Shown: positions 8,780-18,862 of the stretch, one piece after another
How the letters are laid out: every line of letters starts with the position of its first letter
How positions within the stretch are numbered: the first letter of the stretch is position 1
From: Candidatus Neomarinimicrobiota bacterium
GTDB taxonomy: Bacteria > Fidelibacterota > Marinisomatia > Marinisomatales > TCS55
Assembly (NCBI GenBank): GCA_018651745.1
Contig: JABIDL010000011.1
Span: 32,616-96,615, forward strand
Direction: 5' to 3'
DNA: 64,000 nucleotides
The notes under the pieces: model-generated
The model's input: the letters and a program-made list of their open reading frames with translations, nothing else
Database searches by the model: none
Told to the model about the DNA's origin: nothing
Made by a program: the position numbers and the translations under genes

Positions 8780-10462
8780 TCAATCAACATCAAGTTGGTG
8801 TTCAGCAAGATACTCTTTTGCATACGATTCCCAAATTCGTTCTTTGGTAAAGAGATCGTAAAGAAAAGGGTCTAGATGAGAATCATTTCGCATAAAACCC
8901 ATAATCCGAAGACTTTCAGAAACAGTTTTGCCCTTTTTATAGGGACGATCACTGGCAGTCAACGCTTCAAACACATCTGCAATAGCAACAATTCTTGGCT
9001 GAATTGGTAAATCCTCAGCAGTCAATCCCTGTGGATATCCTGTGCCGTCGAGTTTTTCGTGATGTGCAGCGGCCCAGCCAGGAACATTGGATAGTTTTTT
9101 AGGCCATGGTAGTTTTTCCAGCATATTGATTGTATGGATCGTATGGTCGTTTATTATTTGCCTGTCTTCTGCCGTTAGAGTTCCGCGGGATATGGAAAGA
9201 TTGTACACTTCGTCATCAGAAATAATTGGTTTTCTCTCTTTTCCATCTTTCCATTTTCGCTTGGCGATTGATTTGATTCTTTTCGCTTTCTCCGGCGAAA
9301 GATATTCACCGCCGATGTTTACAGAATTGATGAAATCCTGATCATCGGCAATCTGTTTAAGATTTGAACGATACAATTTTCTCAATTCTTTCATTTCATC
9401 TGTTTTTCCTGCTTGTTCTAATTTTAACTGTTTCTTAAGGAATTTAATTTCCTCATCTCTCCTGATAATCTCAAATCGTGTATTCACCAAATGGATTCTA
9501 TCTAAGATGGTTTCTAGTTTGGTGGATTTATCCACAATATGAGGCGGTGTGGCCACTTTTCCCGTATCATGAAGCCATGCAGCCACCAATAATTCCCGCA
9601 TGCCATCTTCATCAAAATACACATCTGCCAGTGCGCCGGTTTTACATTCATTAATTGCATTAGCAATCGTTTCAGTCAAGACGGGAATCCGCTGACAATG
9701 CCCGCCTGTATATTTTGATTTAGCATCAATGGCAGCGGCCAACACCTGAATGAAAGAATCAAATAGTTCTTCCAAATCTTTAATTAAGTTTTTATTCGTA
9801 ATAGCAACCGCAGCTTGGCTAGATAATGCTTCTACCAAATCCTGTACCTTTTCAGTGAATGCAATGACATCGCCGGTTTTCCGATCTTGCGCGTTTAAAA
9901 GTTGGAGCACGCCGATAATTTCATTTTCATGATCACGTAATGGAACCGTTAAAAAAGATTGGGATCTGTAACCGGTTTTTTCATCAAAAGCACGTGTGCC
10001 GGAAAAATCAAAACCTTCCGCTTTATACGCATCCGGGATATTTACGGTTTCACCCGAAAGACCAACATAGGCTGCAATCATATTATTATTTGGTTTTCCA
10101 TCATCCAAATATAGTTTAATTGGATAAAAGGGAATATCCACACCAGATGTGCCACCCATATGAAAATCAAGCGAATCCGTCTTCATTATTTTGAATGCTA
10201 ACCGATTATCATTTGTCCTCATATACAGAGTGCCACCGTCAGAATTTGCGATACGCTTCGCTTCCAACAAGATCATTTCCAAAAGAATATCCATATTCTT
10301 TTCCTTCGAAAGAGCAAAGCCAATTTGGCTCATCCGGGAAATTTGTTCTTCCAAATCGTTCACATACGATTGAATTTTCTTCGGAGTATCTTTCATTAAT
10401 ATGTTTACCTCACTCATCGAGTAAACATTGGGCTTGGCTTTAGCAGAATTTTTCTGTGTCAT
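8780..10462 (-). CDS. GAF / HD-GYP domain protein (putative cyclic di-GMP phosphodiesterase)
   Basis: A 560-residue soluble protein. An N-terminal helix is followed by a GAF sensor domain (about residues 40-225) and an HD-GYP domain (about 230-550). The HD dyad is His298/Asp299 with Lys302 (LHDTGK), the second motif is HHEKLDGTGYP with GYP at 476-478, and IADVFEALTASDRPYK lies further on, so the metal site looks intact. HD-GYP enzymes hydrolyse cyclic di-GMP. Between the HD motif and the HTIH helix is a charged, probably coiled insert of about 120 residues (310-430), longer than in most relatives. No output partner lies beside it. It is divergent from the ligase gene at 10678. Confidence 0.9.
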   Translation of the reverse strand: MTQKNSAKAKPNVYSMSEVNILMKDTPKKIQSYVNDLEEQISRMSQIGFALSKEKNMDILLEMILLEAKRIANSDGGTLYMRTNDNRLAFKIMKTDSLDFHMGGTSGVDIPFYPIKLYLDDGKPNNNMIAAYVGLSGETVNIPDAYKAEGFDFSGTRAFDEKTGYRSQSFLTVPLRDHENEIIGVLQLLNAQDRKTGDVIAFTEKVQDLVEALSSQAAVAITNKNLIKDLEELFDSFIQVLAAAIDAKSKYTGGHCQRIPVLTETIANAINECKTGALADVYFDEDGMRELLVAAWLHDTGKVATPPHIVDKSTKLETILDRIHLVNTRFEIIRRDEEIKFLKKQLKLEQAGKTDEMKELRKLYRSNLKQIADDQDFINSVNIGGEYLSPEKAKRIKSIAKRKWKDGKERKPIISDDEVYNLSISRGTLTAEDRQIINDHTIHTINMLEKLPWPKKLSNVPGWAAAHHEKLDGTGYPQGLTAEDLPIQPRIVAIADVFEALTASDRPYKKGKTVSESLRIMGFMRNDSHLDPFLYDLFTKERIWESYAKEYLAEHQLDVD

Positions 10463-10677
10463 AATTTTTCCTTAAAGATTATTTCACCAGAAACTTACAG
10501 CACCCTGTTCCAAAGGACAAATGGTAACTCCAATTTTTATAAACTGTTGACAGAATTTGTTTCCATTACAAATAACGAACTATGGCAAAAAATGACAATA
10601 TGTCTCTATTCAGAAATTTTATTCGTTTGCACTTGAAAAATTTCATACTGTGGAATTAATTATTCTAAATTCCGCTC

Positions 10678-13600
10678 GTGAAGTTAACCCCCGAATCCAC
10701 TCCTAGATTCCTTGAAAAGGTTGAATTAGGTGAAATATCTGCGTCTGAACTTTTGGAAATAGCCCAATCCATAAACGAAGATGTAGCCAACCATCAATCT
10801 ATTCATGCATTTTTAGATGTAGCTGCCCATCCTTATTTCCAACATTGCATTTCTGAGAATGATTGTATTGACCCATGGCTAAAGGAACTCGTTCGGCTGA
10901 TGGAACTCTCAGGATACCACATAGGTCATGTGATTGAAGACAGAGCAAAACGCTACGGCGATAAAACCGTATTTCAAATCATTCAACCCGATGAAATAGT
11001 AAAAATTTCGTTTAAACAACTTTTGAAATACATACGTCGAACAGGGCAGGGAATTTTTGCATTAACAAAAGGCAAAGAGCCCACTATTGGAATTTTAACA
11101 CCCAACACTTTCAAAGGAACTCTTGTGGATCTCGCCTGTCTTTCATTTGGATTTAACGTTGTTCCTCTTCCGCTGAATTCCACTTCAGAAGATTTAAAAT
11201 ATATCATTGAACATAGCGGTATAACGCACATTTTTTCTGGGGGACAGCGGGCAGCCGGACTCCTTGCTGCTGCCGTGAATCCTACTTCAGATATTCGAAC
11301 TATTCAGCTTCGTACAAAAGATCTAACAACAGCTTCCCAAATTGGCTGGGACGCCTTCCTTGCGAATGGGGCAGACATTCAACAGTCAGATTTGTTAGAC
11401 CGTCGGGATCAATTAGATATCAACGGCATCGCTACCATCATGTACACGTCAGGAACTACCGCTCATCCCAAAGGAATTGTTTTTACCCCATTAAATATAA
11501 TTTCAAAACGATTCGCAAGAGCTTTGGCCTTACCGGGGATCGGACCGGATGATATTTTCCTTTCATTCCTACCACTTTATCACACATTTGGGCGATATCT
11601 TGAAATGCTCGGAAGTATTTTCTTAGGAGCAACCTACACTTTTGCCAGATCTCCCCAATTTCAAAGTCTTCTTTCAGATTTTAAAATTATCCGGCCAACC
11701 GTGTTTATCAGCGTACCAAAACGATGGAATCAGATTTATGAATTATGCGACGGAGGATCTCCGGATACAATCACAGGTGGACGCTTAAAATGGGGATTGT
11801 CAGCCGCCGGATATCTTGAACCGGCAGTATTCAAGTTTTTCCAAAAAAACAATGTCAGCCTTATGAGCGGATACGGGATGACTGAGGCAACAGGCGGAAT
11901 TACAATGACACCACCAGCAGATTACAAACCGGATTCTGTTGGTAAATCCCTACCCGGCATTGAACTATTGATTGCAGAAGATGGGGAACTGCTAATTCGA
12001 GGTGCCTATGTATCACCGGGATATTTGGGTGAACAACAAAAAGTAATTCAACGAGATTCATCCTGGTTTCATACAGGAGATATTTTTAAAGAAACGAACA
12101 AACATTTTACGATAGTTGACAGGAAAAAAGAAATTTATAAAAATAGTCGGGGGCAAACAATCGCGCCACAAAAAATAGAAAATCTGTTTAAGGATTTTGA
12201 TTCTATCCATTCTGTTTTCCTAATTGGTGACGGAATGGAATACAATTGTATATTGATTTATCCGGATCAGACATTTACCGAATTAAAATCGACTGCCGAT
12301 ACTAAAGAAATACAGAACCATTTTTCCACCATCGTCAATTCTGTAAACAGTTTTCTACCACCTCATGAGCGACTTGTCAACTTTGCTTTAATACCACGGG
12401 CGTTCAGTTCTGAACATGGAGAACTCACCAAAAAAGGGACGGTTAAACGGAAAGCTATTATTAAGAATTTTTCCTCAGTTATAGAACCAATGTATAAACG
12501 TTCGAGCGTCAGTTTCATTAAAGATGAAATTGAATTGAGAATCCCAAATTGGATTATAAGAGAAAAAGGAATTTTGTCCTCAAATGTTGAATGGAACGGT
12601 AAAAAACTAACTATAAAGGGAAAACCCGTACTTACTTTACTATCTTGCGAAAAAGGGTTTCAGGTAGGCGATTTTGTTTACATTCTACCCAAGCCAACGT
12701 TTGATCTAGAAATGTATTTGAGGTCGCCCGAACTTTGGCTCGGCAATATTGAATTTGTAAATTTTTTAAGAGACATCCCCTTTCGCCTTAGTGAATTTAA
12801 TCCATCATCTGAAATTGACCTTTACGCTTCGCATGTTCCTCTTTTGAAAAATACTCGCCATGAAGCAGTTCCTTTCCCTGATGAGGATGGAAAAACTGAA
12901 GATTTTCTTAAATTCCTCCACAACCAAGCTATTGTACTTCGGAGCAATTCGTCTACGAAAATTATTTCGGCCGTTGCAAAATTTGAGTCTATGACCCAGC
13001 AACCCGGAAGTATATGGAATCACATTATTCCATCCATCCTATTGCGACTAAATACGCATCCAAAAATAAAATGCCGATCTGCCATGTTGAATCTTGCGGT
13101 TTCCTTATTGAAAGCGGATGTATTTGCCAAAATAATACGCGACAGTCTAGAACACGCATATAACTTAGAAGATTTAAACGCTGTCTCTTTTGATTCGGGC
13201 AAACTGGTTAATGACCATATTAAATCTTTCTTAAATCAATTAAATGAATACAAAATTCAACCGGATTCCTGCACAGGATTTTCTACAGAACTTATCAAAA
13301 AAGTATTCATTTGGATGGTGGACTTTGCCAAGGACAAACCTAAATATTTTCTACCCTTAAGAACTGAATTTTCCAGTTGGAACCAACCTTTTTTTCCGGT
13401 GGGGATTCAGAAAAATGCTGATAAAGCATTTCAAAAATTAGAAAGTAACTTTAGGACAAACCTTATACATGATTCAACTAAACCCTATCGGGAAAAAATA
13501 ATTGATTTGCCTGATTGGAAAGATGTTATTTCCTTTGACCCGAGTATTGATGAGGCCCTTCAAATTCACATAATAAATGCAATTGAAAATACTCCATTGC

Positions 13601-15237
13601 TAAATGAAGCTCTCGTTTTAGCTGGTAGAGAAATTATCACGTTAAATAATATTCCGATTGATGGTATTTGGATTAGTGCTTACCATTCAGAATCATTGGG
13701 TCGTGCATTCAGACTACTAGTTAGACCAAAAAACGATGCATCATTTAACCTCATTCTAAATAGTTATAATTCAACTGAGGAGCAAAATGTCAATAATCAG
13801 GTGAAAATATTGACATTAGCAGGACCAACATTTAACACTGATGCATGTAGCAATTTACTATTTGGGCATTATCCTAAATTTAATCTTTATACTGAAGCTT
13901 TTTCAATACATTCATCTGTAGAAGATTTACTTAACCGACACCGCGAGGATATTGAATCAGGATTGGCGATTGATCGATGGCAAATGCGTTGGTTTCATTA
14001 CATTTGGACTAGCGCTCAGTTATCTTTGGAATTATGGAAAAGAACCGGTTGCCAAAAAGGATTATCAGATCCTGATCCATCTCAATTTTGTATTCCGGAA
14101 CATGATTTCTCAGATGGTGGATATATCACTTCTATATTTTTTCTAAGAGAAACACAATCGCTTCTTATACTTATTCAGCGATTTGCCAATAGTTTCATTT
14201 CTAGGACCGAAGCTAGGTATAAAGAATTAAGCATGATGTCAGGATGGGAAGTTATCCTTACCGTTGTCTTGGAAGTCTTTGGGATTAGACAAGGTCTTGT
14301 TATGCTTCGATCTGCACGTGATGAGATGAAAGACGATGTAGATTATGGACTTTCTCAAGAAACTATTTCCAGTTTCATTTCGGAAGTTGAATCAGATGGA
14401 ATCCTCCCGAAAAAACTGGTATTTGCCACCATAAGATATGAGCGATGGAGTCAGTTGAATCCGAACGCAACTGTAGATGCAAAAAGTGAAATCATTTTCG
14501 ATCTTTATCAAGATTATCGTCTAGCTCATTTATTGCAAATTGATCCAAGTATCCGACTACAATTCTTTTTGATGACTTGCTTTAAAGATAGCCACGAACA
14601 ACTTCGTATTCAGCTTGAGCAAATGGTTCTCGAGACAAGGAAAGGGATCATTTCTGAAACTGAATTAACCGACAAACTTCAGATTATTCATAAAACAAGT
14701 TTGGCAAATAATGATGACAAATTTTTTCTTACACGTTTGATTTACGAGCATGTTGGTTCTGCAGATTTTGCCGAACTAGTGGCGCACGAAGGAGAGTCAT
14801 CTGGGCATCTTGATCTTATTTATTTAATTCATGATAAGGATGGGTTGCAATACACAGTTCGGCCACCTTCACGCCCAAAGGATATTGCACAATTTAATTC
14901 TCTATTGGAAAAGGCTGATTTTTTTATTTCAATTAAACAAGAACATGAATTTATGCTCTTATTTACAGAAGATGATGATTTAGTAGGTGGTATAATTTGG
15001 CGAGAAACCAGAAAAAATATTGCTCATTTAGAAAAAGTTGTAATAGCATCTGCATTTCGAAATAAAGGTCTCAGTATTCCTCTAATCAACGAACTCGTTT
15101 TTCGACTCCATAGCAGATCTTATTCCCATTTGACAGTTAACTTTATTCATTCTGATCTCTTTTACAAAATCGGCTTTAAAATTGATAATCGTTTTGGCGG
15201 TCTTGTTCTTCCAATAAAAGAAAAAATGTCGCCTTAA
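10678..15237 (+). CDS. Giant adenylate-forming (acyl-CoA synthetase-like) protein with C-terminal GNAT-like domain
   Basis: A 1519-residue protein starting at GTG. Residues about 80-600 form an ANL-superfamily ligase: the phosphate loop MYTSGTTAHPKG at 255-266, FLPLYHTFGRYLEM, SGYGMTEATGG, FHTGDIFK and the hinge DRKKEIYKNSRGQ are all present, so it should form acyl- or aminoacyl-adenylates, with fatty acid the usual substrate. The middle (about 640-1370) matches nothing I recognise. The last 140 residues resemble a GNAT acyltransferase (a strand with EKVVIASAFRNKG, then helix and YKIGFK). The single long frame has no internal breakdown, so the fusion appears genuine. There is no signal peptide. 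It sits alone between divergent and convergent genes. Confidence 0.8.
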   Translation: MKLTPESTPRFLEKVELGEISASELLEIAQSINEDVANHQSIHAFLDVAAHPYFQHCISENDCIDPWLKELVRLMELSGYHIGHVIEDRAKRYGDKTVFQIIQPDEIVKISFKQLLKYIRRTGQGIFALTKGKEPTIGILTPNTFKGTLVDLACLSFGFNVVPLPLNSTSEDLKYIIEHSGITHIFSGGQRAAGLLAAAVNPTSDIRTIQLRTKDLTTASQIGWDAFLANGADIQQSDLLDRRDQLDINGIATIMYTSGTTAHPKGIVFTPLNIISKRFARALALPGIGPDDIFLSFLPLYHTFGRYLEMLGSIFLGATYTFARSPQFQSLLSDFKIIRPTVFISVPKRWNQIYELCDGGSPDTITGGRLKWGLSAAGYLEPAVFKFFQKNNVSLMSGYGMTEATGGITMTPPADYKPDSVGKSLPGIELLIAEDGELLIRGAYVSPGYLGEQQKVIQRDSSWFHTGDIFKETNKHFTIVDRKKEIYKNSRGQTIAPQKIENLFKDFDSIHSVFLIGDGMEYNCILIYPDQTFTELKSTADTKEIQNHFSTIVNSVNSFLPPHERLVNFALIPRAFSSEHGELTKKGTVKRKAIIKNFSSVIEPMYKRSSVSFIKDEIELRIPNWIIREKGILSSNVEWNGKKLTIKGKPVLTLLSCEKGFQVGDFVYILPKPTFDLEMYLRSPELWLGNIEFVNFLRDIPFRLSEFNPSSEIDLYASHVPLLKNTRHEAVPFPDEDGKTEDFLKFLHNQAIVLRSNSSTKIISAVAKFESMTQQPGSIWNHIIPSILLRLNTHPKIKCRSAMLNLAVSLLKADVFAKIIRDSLEHAYNLEDLNAVSFDSGKLVNDHIKSFLNQLNEYKIQPDSCTGFSTELIKKVFIWMVDFAKDKPKYFLPLRTEFSSWNQPFFPVGIQKNADKAFQKLESNFRTNLIHDSTKPYREKIIDLPDWKDVISFDPSIDEALQIHIINAIENTPLLNEALVLAGREIITLNNIPIDGIWISAYHSESLGRAFRLLVRPKNDASFNLILNSYNSTEEQNVNNQVKILTLAGPTFNTDACSNLLFGHYPKFNLYTEAFSIHSSVEDLLNRHREDIESGLAIDRWQMRWFHYIWTSAQLSLELWKRTGCQKGLSDPDPSQFCIPEHDFSDGGYITSIFFLRETQSLLILIQRFANSFISRTEARYKELSMMSGWEVILTVVLEVFGIRQGLVMLRSARDEMKDDVDYGLSQETISSFISEVESDGILPKKLVFATIRYERWSQLNPNATVDAKSEIIFDLYQDYRLAHLLQIDPSIRLQFFLMTCFKDSHEQLRIQLEQMVLETRKGIISETELTDKLQIIHKTSLANNDDKFFLTRLIYEHVGSADFAELVAHEGESSGHLDLIYLIHDKDGLQYTVRPPSRPKDIAQFNSLLEKADFFISIKQEHEFMLLFTEDDDLVGGIIWRETRKNIAHLEKVVIASAFRNKGLSIPLINELVFRLHSRSYSHLTVNFIHSDLFYKIGFKIDNRFGGLVLPIKEKMSP

Positions 15238-15243
15238 CGTATA

Positions 15244-15870
15244 CTATAATTTTTGCGCAATCATAAGACCATCACGTATGGGTAGCAGTTGATTCGTCAC
15301 TCTTTCATCTGCCCGAATAAATAAATTCATGGCATTTAACGCCCTTGAATCTTTGTCCATTGGATTAAGCACATCTCCATTCCAGAGCATATTGTCCAAT
15401 ACAATCACTCCGCCTTGCCTAAGCAATTCCATAGAACAATTATAATAATTTCCGTAGTTGATTTTATCCGCATCAATAAAGACCAAATCTACTGAATCCG
15501 ATAATTCGGCTAGAGATTCCAAAGCAGCACCAATCTTTAATTCTACTCGATTCCCAAATGGTGCCTCTGCGATATATTTTTTCGCCAATTCTCTTTCATT
15601 AGTATCATAGGTTTTGACAATTCCGTCATCCTGGATTACCTCAGCCATTTTGAGTGCGGAATATCCGGTAAAAGTCCCGATATCAAGTGCCAGCTTTGGA
15701 TTTAGCAACCGTACCAATAATTGCAATAGGTTTCCAACCATCGGACCTGACAGCATTCTTGGGACATCTTCTTTATCGTAAGTATCTTTTGTAAGTCTTT
15801 TGAAAAAGTCCGATTCATTTTCTGAATGCTCAAGGCAATATTGCTCGATTTCTTTAGGAAGAAAATCCAT
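15244..15870 (-). CDS. Class I SAM-dependent O-methyltransferase (COMT / caffeoyl-CoA OMT family)
   Basis: A 208-residue protein with the SAM-binding motif ALDIGTFTGYSALKMAE, the acidic DTNERE after strand 2, VDLVFIDADKINYGNYY with the metal-binding Asp, and VLDNMLWNGDV near the end, matching the cation-dependent catechol/caffeoyl-CoA O-methyltransferase family. Such enzymes methylate vicinal hydroxyls on aromatic substrates; the bacterial substrate is usually unknown. It is the last gene of the second oxidase cluster, starting one base after the DUF420 gene, with only a 6-base gap to the convergent ligase gene. Whether it serves respiration, for example a quinone precursor, or only hitch-hikes is unclear. 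Confidence 0.88.
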   Translation of the reverse strand: MDFLPKEIEQYCLEHSENESDFFKRLTKDTYDKEDVPRMLSGPMVGNLLQLLVRLLNPKLALDIGTFTGYSALKMAEVIQDDGIVKTYDTNERELAKKYIAEAPFGNRVELKIGAALESLAELSDSVDLVFIDADKINYGNYYNCSMELLRQGGVIVLDNMLWNGDVLNPMDKDSRALNAMNLFIRADERVTNQLLPIRDGLMIAQKL

Positions 15871-15871
15871 T

Positions 15872-16399
15872 TTACAAATAAAGCATTCCGTAAATCAGCA
15901 CGCCCGTCACAGAAACATACAACCATATCGGAAGGGTTATTTTTGCAATTTTTTTATGTTTCGGAAGCTGAGATGTCCAACCGCGATATAAGGTAAAAAG
16001 TGCCAAAGGAACAATGACCGTAGCCATAATAATGTGTGTAATCAGGATAAAATAATATACTTCACTCCAACCGCCGTCGTACATCTTTGGTCCGATTTTA
16101 AACCAATGGTAAATCACATATGTCACAAGAAAAGCGAAGGAAAAGGCAAATGCGGTTAGCATTATTTTTTTATGTATTTCCCGTTTCCCTTTTTTTATCA
16201 TTATCCAACCGTTCGCTAATAATACGGATGTTGCAAAATTTAATGTCGCATTCACTAAAGGGAGCCCGGAAACATCCAGCATTCCTTTCATTCCATCCGG
16301 CCTAGGTCCGAGGAATAGAAACGCTATAGCAAAAACAATAATAGTTGAAACAATATATATAATGCGATTCCAAAATGAATCAGTTTTTACTTTATTCAT
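15872..16399 (-). CDS. DUF420 membrane protein, probable cytochrome oxidase assembly factor (CtaM-like)
   Basis: A 175-residue protein with about five membrane segments. It has the family features LPLVNATLNFATSVLL, a HKKIMLTAFAFS segment and HIIMATVIVPLALFTLYRGW with conserved His. DUF420 proteins are regularly encoded with cytochrome oxidase biogenesis genes, and the Staphylococcus member CtaM is needed for heme-copper oxidase maturation. Here it follows sco1, ctaB and ctaA with an 8-base gap, the same context. Confidence 0.85.
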   Translation of the reverse strand: MNKVKTDSFWNRIIYIVSTIIVFAIAFLFLGPRPDGMKGMLDVSGLPLVNATLNFATSVLLANGWIMIKKGKREIHKKIMLTAFAFSFAFLVTYVIYHWFKIGPKMYDGGWSEVYYFILITHIIMATVIVPLALFTLYRGWTSQLPKHKKIAKITLPIWLYVSVTGVLIYGMLYL

Positions 16400-16407
16400 T
16401 CTGAAAA

Positions 16408-16983
16408 TTATTGGACTAAGCGAACAATATCTTTTATCAATTTTTCCATTTCATCCGTTTCTGTTCCTGTATAATAACCACGAATCCGAGACTCCTGATC
16501 CACCAAGGCAAAGCGAGTACTGTGGAAAACAATATCCTCTGTATCTCCCATTTTAAACCCGTTTGCGACGAGAGATTGAATCGCTTCATAGGATCCGGTT
16601 AAAAAATACCATAGATCTGTCCGAGCTTTATACTGTTTCGCATAATTTGTCAATACTTCCGGAGTATCATAATCCGGATTAACCGTAATTGATACCATCC
16701 GAATTCTTTCATCGTCTTTGAATTCGTCATGAAGTCTTGACATGTGCATACTCATCACCGGGCAGGGACCTGCACACGTGGTAAAAATAAAATCAGCGAC
16801 CCAAACTTTTCCTCTTAATTCATCTAATCCGATTTGCACTCCATTTGAATTCGTTAATGAAAAGTTGGGGATTGTACCTAAAATTGGGAGAGGCTTTGAT
16901 TTAGAAATGAAATCGCATCCGCCTGCAAGGAAAATAATTATCCCAAAAATGATAAATGTATAATTTTTGAATCCGTGTGTCAT
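16408..16983 (-). CDS. sco1: SCO1/SenC/PrrC copper chaperone
   Basis: A 191-residue thioredoxin-fold lipoprotein. A hydrophobic leader ends in an AGGC lipobox (Cys23), anchoring it to the periplasmic face of a membrane. The copper-binding site is complete: FTTCAGPCP with Cys70 and Cys74, and a distal His in IVFHSTRFAL. SCO proteins deliver copper to, or reduce the cysteines of, the CuA site in oxidase subunit II. Its start overlaps the ctaB stop as ATGA, and two CuA-containing subunits are encoded nearby. Confidence 0.93.
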   Translation of the reverse strand: MTHGFKNYTFIIFGIIIFLAGGCDFISKSKPLPILGTIPNFSLTNSNGVQIGLDELRGKVWVADFIFTTCAGPCPVMSMHMSRLHDEFKDDERIRMVSITVNPDYDTPEVLTNYAKQYKARTDLWYFLTGSYEAIQSLVANGFKMGDTEDIVFHSTRFALVDQESRIRGYYTGTETDEMEKLIKDIVRLVQ

Positions 16984-17867
16984 AATAACAGAGCCCTATC
17001 AATTATCATCAGCAAAAGAAGTGCCGGCAAATAATACACGGATGCTTTCAATAGCAACAGCGCCGCTTCATCCGATAAAGACCTTCCAAGGGGAATGGCA
17101 GATGCTAAAAATCCGAATGCAAGGCATAGAACTCCGATTGCATAAACACCTCCCATCATCCCGATGATGTATGGAAGGAAAGAAATTGGAATTAATAATA
17201 ATAAATGCCAAAAAACTTGACGAATGGTTCTACTTCCGTTTGGTTCAATCACTGGAAGCATTTTAAAACCTGCTTTTTTATAATCATCACGACACATCCA
17301 GGCAATTGCATAAAAATGTGGATGCTGCCATAAGTATAAAATCCCGAATAAAATCCAAGCGCCTAAATCCAATGATCCGGTTGTTGCTGCCCAACCTCCT
17401 AACGGAGGGATTGCGCCGGGAATGGAGCCGATCGATGTATTAAGCCACGTTATCCTCTTCATAGGAGTATAAACCAGAATGTACAAAAAAGCTGTTAGAA
17501 GAGAAATAAATCCGGTAAGTACATTAATTTTAATTACCAAACCCGCACTTCCAACAAGAACCAAAATAATGCCAAACATTAATGCCTCACCCGGAGTAAG
17601 AATTCCAGAAGGAATTGGACGGTTTTTCGTTCGATCCATTAACATATCATAATTGCGTTCAAGATAATGATTTAACGCTCCGGCACCTGCGGCGGTTAAT
17701 CCGGTACCAATTAAAGTCCATAACAATCGTATCCAATCCAAATCAGTCGTCGAACCCATCACAAATCCAATTATCGTCGAAACCAGAACCATTGTCAGAA
17801 TACGCAGTTTGGACAGTTCAAGATACGCTCCTATTTTATTTTTTGCCGGTTGAGGGTGTTTCTTCAT
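16980..17867 (-). CDS. ctaB: Protoheme IX farnesyltransferase (heme O synthase)
   Basis: A 295-residue UbiA-fold membrane protein with about eight or nine helices. The prenyl-diphosphate binding motif NHYLERNYDMLMDRTKNRP (about residues 66-84) and YTPMKR are diagnostic. It attaches farnesyl to heme B to make heme O, the precursor used by CtaA. Start and stop overlap ctaA and sco1 as ATGA, giving a tightly coupled ctaA-ctaB-sco1 unit. Length and motifs are normal for the family. Confidence 0.95.
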   Translation of the reverse strand: MKKHPQPAKNKIGAYLELSKLRILTMVLVSTIIGFVMGSTTDLDWIRLLWTLIGTGLTAAGAGALNHYLERNYDMLMDRTKNRPIPSGILTPGEALMFGIILVLVGSAGLVIKINVLTGFISLLTAFLYILVYTPMKRITWLNTSIGSIPGAIPPLGGWAATTGSLDLGAWILFGILYLWQHPHFYAIAWMCRDDYKKAGFKMLPVIEPNGSRTIRQVFWHLLLLIPISFLPYIIGMMGGVYAIGVLCLAFGFLASAIPLGRSLSDEAALLLLKASVYYLPALLLLMIIDRALLL

Positions 17868-18835
17868 GATAATTTAATCGGAATAACTCTGAGAATGGTT
17901 AGGGAAACCATTGCTAAAAATCCAGCACCGGTAACAACGTGCAAACTTGTGATGATTGGATCCCTGAAGGTCCAAATGGAAGTTGCACCTAACGTAATTT
18001 GGATAATCAATAATATCAAAAGTCTAATTCCACTGGGTTTAACATTAGATATATTACCTTTAAAAACCTTAGTTACAAAATACACCGTTATTAAGGTAAC
18101 TGCCAACGCACCTAATCGGTGAATATAATGAATCCAAATCTGAATTATGGAAACTGATTCCATATCGTTTTCGTACATAATATCGTTGATATGACCTAAA
18201 AAATAATCATTAAATATTGGGAGCCACCCTCCTCCGATGGTTGGGAAATCTGGAATCGCCAAACCTGAGCCGGTGTGTCGCATGAGCGCTCCGAGAAATA
18301 ATTGTACCACTACTGCAATCAAAAGAATAAATGCTGGACGAATCAATTGCTTATTTTCTTCACCGTTGTTTGATTCTCTATTTTCTCCTTCTTTGGAAAG
18401 TGAATATCCAATGATGATGGTCATTATTAAAAATCCCTGCGCGAGCATTCCGTGGAATATCGAAATTATCGGCGGTAAAAAATAGAGAACCGTAATTCCA
18501 CCGAGCATTCCTTGAAGAATAACTACACCTAAAGCAGAGTAACCCATTTTTTTTATCCAAGACGGGCGATTCGACAAACCGAGCCCAACAACCAACACGA
18601 TTGTCAATATTCCAATGGTGGTCGCAATTAACCGATGCAAATGTTCATAAAAAATGCCACCAACCATTTCAGAAAATGGGAAAGTGAACATATGTTTTCC
18701 GTAGGTTGTAGGCCAATCGGGGACAGAAAGGCCAACTTCATGACTTTTGACAAGAGCGCCGGCAAAAATTAGACCGAGCGTTGAAATTATGACCAGTTTA
18801 GAAAACCAGCGTAGCCAAGGTTGGCTAAGATTCAT
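17864..18835 (-). CDS. ctaA: Heme A synthase (CtaA/COX15)
   Basis: A 323-residue protein with about eight helices in two pseudo-symmetric halves, as in COX15/CtaA. Landmarks are LVKSHEVGLSVPDWPTTYGK, FYEHLHRLIATTIG with a heme-ligand His, and the second-half LMRHTGSGLAIPDFPT and IHYIHRLGALAVT. It oxidises the C8 methyl of heme O to formyl, giving heme A. With ctaB beside it, the organism should make A-type heme for the oxidases here. Confidence 0.93.
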   Translation of the reverse strand: MNLSQPWLRWFSKLVIISTLGLIFAGALVKSHEVGLSVPDWPTTYGKHMFTFPFSEMVGGIFYEHLHRLIATTIGILTIVLVVGLGLSNRPSWIKKMGYSALGVVILQGMLGGITVLYFLPPIISIFHGMLAQGFLIMTIIIGYSLSKEGENRESNNGEENKQLIRPAFILLIAVVVQLFLGALMRHTGSGLAIPDFPTIGGGWLPIFNDYFLGHINDIMYENDMESVSIIQIWIHYIHRLGALAVTLITVYFVTKVFKGNISNVKPSGIRLLILLIIQITLGATSIWTFRDPIITSLHVVTGAGFLAMVSLTILRVIPIKLS

Positions 18836-18862
18836 CAGAGTTTAGAAAAAAAAGATAAAATT

